A stretch of DNA of 64,000 nt from an uncultured Lachnospiraceae bacterium (GTDB lineage Bacteria > Bacillota > Clostridia > Lachnospirales > Lachnospiraceae), in contig CANOMQ010000013.1 of assembly GCA_947567595.1 (NCBI GenBank), positions 1 through 64,000 on the forward strand, in the 5' to 3' direction. Below are positions 1 through 8,900 of the stretch, one piece after another. The position numbers and the translations under genes are program-made. Positions within the stretch are counted from its first letter, which is position 1; every line of letters starts with the position of its first letter. A model generated the notes under the pieces. That model was not told where the DNA came from, searched no databases, and saw nothing but the letters and a program-made list of their open reading frames with translations.

Positions 1-61
1 AGATCTTTGACCTGTTCTTTTATTACCTATCATACCCAAAGTTCAGAAAGAACCACATACA

Positions 62-76
62 AACGGATAATCCGTT
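62..76. promoter_or_regulatory. Inverted repeat, possible operator in the mobile element
   Basis: AACGGAT-A-ATCCGTT is a perfect 7-bp dyad around one base. It lies about 150 bases before the first small gene of the element. A repressor site is the natural guess, but no cognate regulator is visible in the window. Confidence 0.3.
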
Positions 77-229
77 AAAAATGGAAATCCCATATGTGAG
101 GTGAACAACATGGACAGGACATAGAAAGAATAAAGGAACTGATAAACAGACAGGGAGAGCTTGAAAGACAGCTCTCTTTTATTATGCAAAAACATTAAAA
201 GTTATGTAAACCTAGACATGGAGGCACAA

Positions 230-478
230 ATGAATATGAAAAATACCGAATGCAACAAGCCCTCATCCAATATCATGAAAGTAAAAGGACTTGGTAAGGA
301 AAGACATATGAAAGAACTAAAACAGGACGTGGACTACGGCAGCAAAACAATCCGCCTTATCCTGCAGTTCCCCGACGAACCGCAGGATACCATGCAGGCG
401 CAGGAAGAAGTAAAATCAATCCTGACATGCGCATTGCGCGAGCAGATACGAAACAGCGCAGCTATGTACGGCGCATAA
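230..478 (+). CDS. Small accessory protein of the recombinase element (TnpW-like?)
   Basis: An 82-residue protein. GGAGG at 220-224 is five bases before this ATG, so it is preferred over the upstream in-frame ATG at 161. ATG 308 also has a reasonable AAGGA and would give a 56-residue protein. The second half (TIRLILQF, then an acidic helix) resembles the very small conserved proteins that precede large serine recombinases in Tn4451/Tn5397-type elements (TnpW family). That resemblance is a weak impression from composition, length and position. It ends 44 bases before the recombinase and is probably cotranscribed with it. Confidence 0.5.
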   Translation: MNMKNTECNKPSSNIMKVKGLGKERHMKELKQDVDYGSKTIRLILQFPDEPQDTMQAQEEVKSILTCALREQIRNSAAMYGA

Positions 479-522
479 AAAGGAATACACGAATATATAA
501 AATATAGAAGGGAGACGGTTTC

Positions 523-2226
523 ATGCAAAAGAAAAAAACAGTCCGAATGCTGCTGCGTGTCAGCTCAAACCAGCAGTTGGAGGCGGACGGAGATTTATCC
601 GTACAAAGACGCATTGTAACAGAATATGTCGCAAAACAAAGCGACTGGAAACTGGATAAAAAAGAATATTTCGAGGGCAGCAAGAGCGGATACAAAACTG
701 CCGTCAGTGACAGGGATGTCCTTCAGGAGGCAATGGAGGATGCCAAGAACGGCGAATATGACATCCTCGTTGCCTATAAGGACGACCGTATCGGCAGGCG
801 CATGTGGGAAATCGGCGCATATGTGATGACGCTCAAAAGTTACGGCGTGGACATCTATACAGTCAAGGACGGCTGCATATCACCCGCGGGCGACGACATC
901 ATGGGGCAGATGATGCTCGCACTGCGGTTCGGGAATGCGCAGAAAAGCAGTTCGGATACCGCCATGCGCGTAAAGGATACGGCGCAGAAGCTGGTGCAGC
1001 AGGGGCGCTTTATGGGTGGAACAGCCCCATACGGGTATGAACTGGTCTTATCGGGAGAACTCAGCAAGCACGGGCGCGCGCTGCATAAACTGGTGGTTGT
1101 GCCGGAACGGGCAGAGGTGGTAAAACATATCTATGACTTATCACTTAATAAAGAGTTCGGTTCCGCGAAAATCGCAAAGACCTTAAATGAGGACAGCTAC
1201 TATCAAACAATGGCGCCAAACGACGTATGGAAAAGCGGAACAATTACAAGCATATTGACCAATCCGGTCTATGCAGGACACGTCGCATATAAACGACGTG
1301 AACGGATAAACGGGATATACCGCAGGTTAGGCGACCATGAATGGATAATATCAAACCAGCCTGACGAAAACATACAGATTATTGACAGCGTGGTATGGGA
1401 TAGGGTACAGGAAAAGCGCAAAAGCAGGGCAGATAAATACATCAAGACCTTGGAACATCAGGAAGCCAATATTATCCGGCGCAATGATGGTATGCTGTCG
1501 CTGATTGATGTCATTCACTGCGGATACTGCGGGGGAAAGATGACAAACGGCACAAAGTACAGCTATTGGAAAATAAAAGGCACGGGAGAAACGCGGGCGA
1601 GCAAAACACCCGTATACCGCTGCCAACGGGCAAGGGAGGGTGCTCTGCATCAGGGCTTCACGCAATACCGCGCGGATATGGTGGAAACGGTTGTCTTTGA
1701 CAGCCTGTTGGAGTATATCGGGCGTTTACAGGAAAAGGAAGACGTTTTTGAAACAATAGAGCGGAACCAAAGCATGGAAAAAAAGGCACAGGAAACGGAG
1801 CTGAAACGCTTAAAGAAAGAACTGGAAAAAACAGTACAAGGAATTACGACAATGGAGCAGCACATTCCCGAAGCCATGACAGGGGATTATGCGTTATCGC
1901 TTGAGGAGCTTGTCGCAGTGATACACAGGCAGCAGGAAAAAAAAGAGGAGCAGGAGGCACAGATACAGGAAAAGAAAGAGCGGTTAGAGCAGATGGCAGT
2001 CACGGCGGGAGAGTGGGAGGAGCTGCGGACACAGATTCCCACATGGCAGCAGGTCTTCAAGGAGGCGGGAAGGGAGACGCAGCGTGTATTGGTGAACAGG
2101 CTGATTGACAGGATTGACGTAACGGATGACCAAATCGTAATCCGCTTCAAAATCAACCTGAACGATTTTTTACCACGAATGAGTGACGGTTCCGGTACCA
2201 CTCCGTATAGACCCTGTTTAACGTAA
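523..2226 (+). CDS. Large serine recombinase (site-specific integrase/excisionase)
   Basis: A 567-residue member of the large serine recombinase family, which integrates and excises mobile elements through a 5'-phosphoserine intermediate. The resolvase domain opens the protein: LLRVSSNQQ places the nucleophile at Ser14, and KDDRIGRR carries conserved arginines. The recombinase domain follows (GTAPYGYEL, TSILTNPVYAGH). A zinc-ribbon region begins with CGYCGGKM near residue 333; its second half shows Cys (YRCQRA) but His where the fourth Cys is usual. A coiled coil spans roughly residues 405-500. A GGGAG site precedes the ATG. The final 12 or so residues (GSGTTPYRPCLT) appear to be read from the interrupted host gene rather than from the element, because the gene runs past the inferred junction near 2190. 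It is the outermost gene of an element that extends left beyond the window. Confidence 0.92.
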   Translation: MQKKKTVRMLLRVSSNQQLEADGDLSVQRRIVTEYVAKQSDWKLDKKEYFEGSKSGYKTAVSDRDVLQEAMEDAKNGEYDILVAYKDDRIGRRMWEIGAYVMTLKSYGVDIYTVKDGCISPAGDDIMGQMMLALRFGNAQKSSSDTAMRVKDTAQKLVQQGRFMGGTAPYGYELVLSGELSKHGRALHKLVVVPERAEVVKHIYDLSLNKEFGSAKIAKTLNEDSYYQTMAPNDVWKSGTITSILTNPVYAGHVAYKRRERINGIYRRLGDHEWIISNQPDENIQIIDSVVWDRVQEKRKSRADKYIKTLEHQEANIIRRNDGMLSLIDVIHCGYCGGKMTNGTKYSYWKIKGTGETRASKTPVYRCQRAREGALHQGFTQYRADMVETVVFDSLLEYIGRLQEKEDVFETIERNQSMEKKAQETELKRLKKELEKTVQGITTMEQHIPEAMTGDYALSLEELVAVIHRQQEKKEEQEAQIQEKKERLEQMAVTAGEWEELRTQIPTWQQVFKEAGRETQRVLVNRLIDRIDVTDDQIVIRFKINLNDFLPRMSDGSGTTPYRPCLT

Positions 2227-2881
2227 ACGACATAATCACCAGTGTATTCGCGTAAATGGTATTCTCCGGCCACGTTGCATAAATCTCAGAAGAGACAACA
2301 TTCTTGATATAATCCGTATACCGCACATAATAATTCGGTGCACTCGAATCCTGCGGAACGCCGTCATGGACGACAATATACTCAGGAATGACCACACGGC
2401 TTAAGACAATTTCGCCGCTCTCGTTTGTCGGTTTGATTTCCTCCTCCGGAATTTTGGGCGGATACTCCCCATATAAGGTATGATCTGGTATGACAATATC
2501 CTCCGCCGCCGGAGCATCTGGCCCCTCCAGTTCCAGCGGTGTCATGGAAACAGGCTGCACCGCCGTGACATCGGGAAGGATTTCCGTGCCCGAAATGACC
2601 ACAGGCTCATAGCCCGGTGCCGTGACGGTGATGTTGTACTCGGAGTAAGGCTGTACCTCGCTTGGCTCCGTGCTGTAATTGATGTTTGGTGCGGGCAGCG
2701 ATACGGTATCGGTCTGCCCGGACTCGTTTGTGGTAAGGGTGGTTACAACATCATCAGGCTCCCTCGTGTAGGAGATTGTGATGGCAGCATTCGGGATGGG
2801 AATGAGTCCCTGAGAAGACGTAACGTTTATGGTGAGATTTCCCGTATAAGCGGGAGCTTCGGTTTTGACGATTTTAGACAT
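2153..2881 (-). pseudogene. SleC-like spore cortex-lytic protein, N-terminal part, interrupted by the mobile element
   Basis: The reading frame encodes 242 residues from ATG 2881, which follows an AGGGG site. An earlier in-frame ATG (2896) lies inside a hairpin. The protein resembles the N-terminal half of clostridial SleC-type spore cortex-lytic proteins: a beta-rich segment (NLTINVTSSQGLIPI, TVTAPGYEPVVISGTEILPD), a linker with VIPEYIVVHDGVPQ, then DYIKNVVSSEIYATWPE and LNRVYTEWYRN. I recall family members as roughly 400 or more residues, so the catalytic remainder and any peptidoglycan-binding domain are missing. Loss coincides with the end of the serine recombinase element. The rest is expected beyond the left end of that element. 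It is either a disrupted gene or one restored by excision. The family assignment is from remembered motifs. Confidence 0.7.
2186..2200. other. Inferred attachment junction of the recombinase element
   Basis: On the minus strand the SleC-like reading runs through LNRVYTEWYRN and then diverges to HSFVVKNRSG and a stop, where family members continue with a GY-F-I-like sequence. The switch falls at about 2186-2194. On the plus strand the recombinase C-terminus crosses the same point. The conserved gene side contains GTTCCGGTACCA (2189-2200). The exact crossover dinucleotide needs the other end of the element, which is not in the window. Confidence 0.6.
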
Positions 2882-2885
2882 AAAA

Positions 2886-2924
2886 ATCCCCTGCATATAC
2901 TTTTTGTTAGTATATGCAGGGGAT
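2886..2924 (-). terminator. 16-bp perfect hairpin: terminator that also covers a ribosome binding site
   Basis: ATCCCCTGCATATACT (2886-2901) pairs perfectly with AGTATATGCAGGGGAT (2909-2924) around a 7-base loop. On the minus strand the stem is followed by TTTT, so it can end transcription of the gene at 2947-3513. The same stem contains the AGGGG ribosome binding site of the SleC-like reading frame, which starts at 2881. Confidence 0.75.
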
Positions 2925-2946
2925 AATACTGTTGTGAATAATTTGA

Positions 2947-3513
2947 TTAAACAGACTCGTCGATAACTGCGCCGGCAGTTGCTTCCGTAACTGTGCCGTT
3001 GTTTGTTGCCGTGGTGGTATCAGTCTTGTCCGTAACCTTGCCGTCTGTGGCAGCTTCCGTTTTGTTCTTATCTTTTTGCAAAAGCTCATTTAATACCTTA
3101 TTTGTACTTGTCGTCTTTTTCTTCTCCGACTTGTCAAGCAGGTTGTCAAGCACCTTGTTTCTGACAGTAGAGATTGTGCTTCTCTGCGGATCGTATGTGT
3201 AGGTACATGCGTGTCTTGACTTGCTTGAGCTTGAGGAAGAAGAGCTGCTCTTGTCAGTAGAAGATGACGTGCCTTCCTTCGGATCAAATGTATAGCTGTT
3301 CGCATGTCTTGACGTGCTGGTGCTTTTCTTTGCGGTATCGTCCGTGTCTACTTCCTCGAAGTAGGACTTCATAAGCTTCTTGTACGTACCTGATTTAATC
3401 ATCTTCGAGTCGCCAATCGTATTGAAAATACTATTTGTACCCGATGACTTTAGATTTAATGAATTATTGAAAAAACTGTTCACTGAAGATGAATTCCATG
3501 AAACTCCTGCCAT
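2947..3513 (-). CDS. Low-complexity Ser/Lys/Thr-rich protein, possibly of the flagellar regulon
   Basis: A 188-residue protein of unknown function. ATG 3513 is chosen over the first in-frame codon (3600) because it has an AGGAGTG site seven bases upstream. The N-terminus (MAGVSWNSSSVNSFFNN; GDSKMIKSGTYKKLMKSYF) reads like a short conserved head. It is followed by two copies of a unit of the type SRHA-YT-DP and a Ser run near residues 115-125, then Lys- and Thr-rich sequence. There is no signal peptide or membrane segment. A sigma-D-like promoter lies upstream (3628-3655), which would place expression with motility genes. That link is inference. Confidence 0.7.
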   Translation of the reverse strand: MAGVSWNSSSVNSFFNNSLNLKSSGTNSIFNTIGDSKMIKSGTYKKLMKSYFEEVDTDDTAKKSTSTSRHANSYTFDPKEGTSSSTDKSSSSSSSSSKSRHACTYTYDPQRSTISTVRNKVLDNLLDKSEKKKTTSTNKVLNELLQKDKNKTEAATDGKVTDKTDTTTATNNGTVTEATAGAVIDESV

Positions 3514-3627
3514 ATGTATCACTCCTTTGACTAAATAATCCTTGCGTCCATGCCGTTGGTATTCTATCGTATCCATGCCCGAACGAAAAGGCACGCCCAA
3601 AAAGCAGCTACGATATTCTTTATTAAC

Positions 3628-3655
3628 ATATCGGCTGTTTTATGAAAAATATTTA
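3628..3655 (-). promoter_or_regulatory. Sigma-D (sigma-28)-like promoter
   Basis: On the minus strand TAAA (3655-3652), 16 bases, then GCCGATAT (3635-3628). The sigma-28 consensus is TAAA-N15-GCCGATAA, so one -10 base and the spacer length differ. It lies 115 bases before the start of the gene ending at 2947. Confidence 0.5.
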
Positions 3656-3800
3656 TAGTTTCGCGTAACATTTTCCAAGAAACAGCCACTGCGGCATAAA
3701 GTACGCTTTTTATGCCACTATATTACCATAAAAGGTAGAAAATGGCAAACCCTTTTTCATATCTTTTATGGTATGTTTGTGCATGATAAAATATGACATG

Positions 3801-5630
3801 TTATTTTTTAAATGCGGAACGCTTGCGCAGCGTCGGATCAAGGATTTTCTTGCGGATTCGAAGGCTTTCCGGCGTGACCTCAAGAAGCTCGTCCGTGTCG
3901 ATAAAGTCAAGCGCCTGCTCAAGGCTTAAAATTTTGGGCGGTGTCAGGCGCAGCGCTTCGTCAGCACTTGATGAACGTGTGTTTGTAAGCTGCTTTTTCT
4001 TGCAGACATTCAGCTCAATATCCTCACCCTTGCCGTTTTGCCCGACCACCATGCCGGAGTACACTTTTTCGCCCGGCCCGATAAAGAGGGTGCCGCGCTC
4101 CTGCGCATTAAAAAGCCCGTACGTGATAGCCTCACCTGCCTCAAACGCTATCAGGGAGCCTTGCTTGCGGTACTGGATATCGCCCTTGTAAGGACCGTAG
4201 CCGTCAAAAATCGTATTTAAAATACCGTTGCCCTTCGTGTCCGTCATAAATTCGCCGCGGTAGCCAATCAGACCGCGTGACGGAATGGAGAACTCCAGTC
4301 TTGCATAGCCGCCGCTTGCCTTGCCCATGTTTTGCAGCTCGCCCTTTCTTTGGCTGAGCTTTTCGATGACTGTTCCGGAAAATTCCTCGGGAACATCAAT
4401 ATAGGCAAGCTCCATCGGCTCAAGCGTCTTGCCGTTTTCGTCCTTCTTATAAAGAACCTCCGCCTTGCTGACGGCAAACTCATAACCCTCGCGGCGCATA
4501 TTTTCGATTAAAACGGACAAATGCAGCTCGCCGCGCCCGGAAACCTTGAAGGAATCGGGGCTGTCCGTTTCCTCCACACGCAGGGAAACGTCGGTGTTGA
4601 GCTCCTTAAAAAGCCGGTCCCTTAAATGGCGGCTTGTGACATATTTTCCCTCCTGCCCCGCAAGCGGAGAGTCGTTGACGATAAACTGCATGGCAATCGT
4701 CGGCTCGCTGATTTTTTGGAACGGAATGGGCACAACGTTGTCCACGGCGCAGAGCGTATCGCCGATATGAATGTCGGCAATGCCGGAAATTGCGACAATG
4801 GAGCCAATCCCTGCTTCTTTCACTTCGACCTTATTCAATCCGTCAAATTCGTAGAGCTTGCTGACCTTGACCTTCTTTTGCTTGTCCGGCTCGTGGTGGT
4901 TGCAGATGATAACCTCCTGATTGACCTTGATGGTGCCGTTATCCACTTTGCCGACGCCGATACGCCCGACATAATCATTATAATCGATGGTGCTGATTAG
5001 AACTTGCGTTCCTGCATCGGGGTCGCCTTCGGGGGCGGGGATATAGTCCAAAATGGTCTCAAAAAGCGGCGTCATGTCAGAGCCCTGCCCGTCATCCTCA
5101 AGGGACGCGACGCCTGATTTTGCGGACGCATAGACAAACGGACAGTCAAGCTGCGAGTCGTCGGCATCAAGCTCCAAAAACAGCTCAAGCACTTCATCGA
5201 CAACCTCTGCGGCGCGCGCCTCGGGGCGGTCGATTTTATTAATGCAGACAATGACAGGGAGCTTGAGCTCCAATGCTTTTTTCAACACAAATTTCGTCTG
5301 CGGCATGGCGCCCTCAAACGCGTCAACCACAAGGATTACGCCGTTGACCATTTTGAGCACACGCTCCACCTCGCCGCCAAAATCGGCATGTCCCGGCGTG
5401 TCGATGATGTTGATTTTCGTATCCTTATACATGACGGCTGTATTTTTTGACAAAATCGTAATGCCGCGCTCACGCTCAATGTCATTTGAGTCCATGACGC
5501 GCTCCGCGACCTCCTGATTTTCGCGGAAAACGCCGCTCTGCTTCAAAAGCTCGTCCACCAGCGTTGTCTTGCCGTGGTCTACGTGGGCGATGATTGCAAT
5601 GTTTCTGACGTCCTCTCTTTTCTGTATCAT
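3801..5630 (-). CDS. typA: Ribosome-associated translational GTPase TypA/BipA
   Basis: A 609-residue elongation-factor-like GTPase that acts on the ribosome, with reported roles in ribosome assembly and stress or low-temperature growth. The G domain carries HVDHGKTT (G1), RERGITI (G2), DTPGHADFGG (G3) and NKIDRP (G4). The beta-barrel and EF-G-like domains follow, with the family-specific SRGLIGYRGEF near residue 440. Length and motif order are normal. CGGAGG precedes the ATG. A good promoter (TTGCAA-17-TATACT) lies upstream, so it is probably a single-gene transcript. Confidence 0.96.
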   Translation of the reverse strand: MIQKREDVRNIAIIAHVDHGKTTLVDELLKQSGVFRENQEVAERVMDSNDIERERGITILSKNTAVMYKDTKINIIDTPGHADFGGEVERVLKMVNGVILVVDAFEGAMPQTKFVLKKALELKLPVIVCINKIDRPEARAAEVVDEVLELFLELDADDSQLDCPFVYASAKSGVASLEDDGQGSDMTPLFETILDYIPAPEGDPDAGTQVLISTIDYNDYVGRIGVGKVDNGTIKVNQEVIICNHHEPDKQKKVKVSKLYEFDGLNKVEVKEAGIGSIVAISGIADIHIGDTLCAVDNVVPIPFQKISEPTIAMQFIVNDSPLAGQEGKYVTSRHLRDRLFKELNTDVSLRVEETDSPDSFKVSGRGELHLSVLIENMRREGYEFAVSKAEVLYKKDENGKTLEPMELAYIDVPEEFSGTVIEKLSQRKGELQNMGKASGGYARLEFSIPSRGLIGYRGEFMTDTKGNGILNTIFDGYGPYKGDIQYRKQGSLIAFEAGEAITYGLFNAQERGTLFIGPGEKVYSGMVVGQNGKGEDIELNVCKKKQLTNTRSSSADEALRLTPPKILSLEQALDFIDTDELLEVTPESLRIRKKILDPTLRKRSAFKK

Positions 5631-5705
5631 ATAAAATCCTCCGTTTTTAACCTTTGCTTCTTTTTAGTATGCTCATTTTATCCATATTCTGTTCAAAACT
5701 TTAAT

Positions 5706-5734
5706 AGTATAGCACCGATAAAGGCATTTTGCAA
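5706..5734 (-). promoter_or_regulatory. Vegetative promoter of typA
   Basis: Minus strand TTGCAA (5734-5729), 17-base spacer, TATACT (5711-5706), about 75 bases before the typA ATG. Confidence 0.65.
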
Positions 5735-5818
5735 CACGATTTTCCATATTTCCAGTCCATTTCCAGTCCATAAATAAGGCTTTGTAAAAAAACTACCAGA
5801 ACTCAAAAAACACAACGA

Positions 5819-5847
5819 TTGATTTTTAAATACACCAGTAGTATAAT
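5819..5847 (+). promoter_or_regulatory. Vegetative promoter of the hybrid histidine kinase gene
   Basis: TTGATT (5819-5824), 17-base spacer, TATAAT (5842-5847). It is followed 82 bases later by the chosen start at 5930. Confidence 0.65.
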
Positions 5848-5929
5848 GAGATAAAATATCGTTCTCTTAATGACGGAATTACCGACTGATACGGAGAAGA
5901 TGTACGGATTTGAGGAGGAAGCTTTATAT

Positions 5930-8900
5930 ATGAAAGGAAAAAAAACATTACAGGAGGTTATATCCGTTGTTGTTCTTTTAATAGCTATTGTTATTTTATT
6001 TCAGTGGTACACCGTGCAGAATAAGGCGCGAATTGAGGAGCAGAATAAAAACTATGCAGCGGACTCTGCGTGGCAGACAGCGGTGAAGATTAACGAGGAA
6101 TTAAACAACGCGCTTGATTTGATAAAAACATATACATTTTTTATTGAAAAAAGTCTGACGGAGCCGTCGGTCAGCCCGCAGATGATTCGGGATTTGGAGC
6201 AGAATTCCATGTTTGATGCCTGCATTTTTACGGATGTGCATGGTAAGAATTATACCTCGGACGGGCGGACTTCAGAGGCGGATACACATAATTATTATAT
6301 CAACGGTATGAAGGGTGAAAGCGGGATTACCGTGGTGTCTGACTCCGACTTTTTTAATGAGACAATGGTCAGCTTTTATGCGCCTGTGCGCTATGAGGGG
6401 GAAATTATCGGCGTTTTGCGCGGAACATATCTTGCAGAGGAATATCTGATGGATATGTTAAAGACCACGTATTTCGGCGAGGCGGCAAACGTGTATCTTT
6501 GTATGCCGGACGGGCAGATTATCGCAAGCTCGAACGGCAGTGAAAACAATGACAATGTTTTGGTTATGATGACGCAAAACGGCATGATTGACCAAAAGAC
6601 GGCAGATGCGGTCGAGCTGCTTTTCGTAAACGACAGATCGGATGCGCTTGTCTGCTCTCCGGACAGTAAGACAGATAATATCTGCGTGGTGTCATTGCCG
6701 GACAGCAAGTATTTTCTGGTGCAGACGTTTCCGAAAAATGTCACGCAGCAAATGGTACGGAGCGGGAATCTTGCCGGCATTCAGCTTGAGGGAATGCTGA
6801 TTGCGCTGTTTGCCATTTATATATTGATTTTGTTAATCCGTGCAGGGCGTGAAAAAAAGCTTTTGGAGGCGGAAAACCGGGAGATGGGATACATCATCAG
6901 CGGTGTCAGTACGCTGTTTCCCCGCTTTGTGCTTGCGGATTTTGAGGAAAATACCTATCAGTATCTTGCAGGCACCAAACCGCAGGACGCCAGTCTTGCA
7001 GTAAGAGGCGACTATAAAATGCTGCACCGGTATTTATGCAGCATTCAGCTTGACGAGGAGGAGCGTGCGGCTTTTACAAAACAGCTTGACAGGGATGCGA
7101 TTATCGAGGCGCTTGCGCAGCATAGTGATTTGCGTTTTGAATGTCATGTCATGCGGGACGGAAAGGCGCAGTGGGAGCACATGAACATTATCTGTCTTGA
7201 GCGTAAGGAGGGCAGCGCGGTCAAGGTGCTGATTATTCGTCAGGACATTACGGAAGTCAAGGAAAAGGAGCTGCGCATTCAGGCGGAAATGGCAATTGCG
7301 GACCGCAAGGACAGGCAGTACCGGATTGCGATAATGTCTAACGCGTTTTGCACATATGAGTTTAATTTGACGCAAGATTTGGTAGAAAATGACATTGTAC
7401 GTGAAATTGACGGGAAAGAAATTTTGCTTTTGGAACGCTCTGGGTTGAAGGCACCGTGCAAGGCATCAGAGTGTTTTACAGGATGGAGAACATTTGTTTT
7501 ACCGGAGTCCTTAGAGGATTATGACTGTATTGTCAATGTTGAACATTTGAAGGAATGCTTTGAACAGGGCGAGGCGGAAGTGGACGTGGATTACTGGGCG
7601 AATGTCGAAGAAGGAAAACAGATGTGCGTTCGTCAGTCATTTATTATGACAAGGGATTACGACACGGATGACATTCTGGTGATGGTTGTATCAAAGGACA
7701 TCACCGAACAGGTGCAAAAGCAGCGGGAGCAGACGCAGGCATTGCAGGATGCGCTGATGCAGGCACAGCACGCAAACAAGGCAAAGACAACGTTCCTTTC
7801 CAATATGTCGCATGATATCCGTACGCCGATGAACGCGATTATCGGGTTTGCGACAATTGCGGTGAGCCACATTGACAATAAGGATCAGGTGCGTGACTGC
7901 TTACAGAAGGTGCTTTCATCAAGCAATCATTTGCTTAGCCTGATTAATGATATTCTTGATATGAGCCGCATTGAGAGCGGACGGGTACAGATTAAAGAGC
8001 AGGAGTGCAACATTTCAGAACTGATGCACAACCTTGTAAACATTATTCAGCCGCAGGTGAAGGCAAAGCAGTTAGAGCTGTTTATTGATACGTTTGAGGT
8101 GACAAATGAGGACGTGGTTGCGGACTCGCTAAAATTAAATCAGGTGTTTATCAACCTGCTTAGCAATGCCGTGAAATACACGCCGGCGGGAGGGACGGTG
8201 ACGTTTCGGATTATGCAGAAAACGACCTTCCGTCATGGTTATGGTGATTATGTGTTTATCATCAAGGATAATGGTATCGGGATGTCGCAGGAGTTTGTGC
8301 AGCATATTTTCGAGCCGTTTGAGCGCGAAGTGACGGTGACGCAGTCGGGCATTCAGGGAACGGGGCTTGGCATGGCAATCACGAAGAATATTGTTGAGAT
8401 GATGAACGGTACTATCCATGTTGAGAGCGAGACAGGTAAGGGCAGTACGTTTATTGTGGAGTTGACGCTGCGGCTGCAGGATGTGGAAAAGAATGCGGAG
8501 CAGTTAAAGGAGCTGCATGGTTTGCGTGCTTTGGTGGTAGATGATGACTTTAACGTGTGTGACAGCGTGAGCAAGATGTTAAAGAAAATCGGATTGCGTT
8601 CAGAGTGGACGACGTCGGGAAGAGAGGCGGCGTACCGCGCGAAAATTGCGTATGAGGAGGGTGATTCATACCACACATACATTATTGACTGGCAAATGCC
8701 GGAGCTTAGCGGCGTGGAAACGGCACGCCGTATCCGCAAGGTGGTTGGGGACGGGGCGCCGATTATCATTTTGACGGCGTACGACTGGACGGACATCGAG
8801 GCGGAGGCGAAGGAAGCGGGGATTACCGCATTCTGTGCAAAGCCGCTGTTTATGTCGGATTTGAAGTCCGCACTGCTTGCTGCAAACAATCTGGCCGATA

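Noticed and set aside
100-198. Short open stretch (…IERIKELINRQGELERQLSFIMQKH) after GAGGTG and an ATG in another phase
   Set aside because: No in-frame start codon; the ATG at 110 meets a stop after four codons. It may be a frameshifted small gene of the element, but nothing else supports it.
161-229. N-terminal extension of the small element protein from ATG 161
   Set aside because: No ribosome binding site, whereas GGAGG is perfectly placed for ATG 230.
3724-3773. ACCATAAAAG ... CTTTTATGGT inverted repeat downstream of typA
   Set aside because: Thirty-base loop and AT-rich arms; not a convincing terminator or operator.
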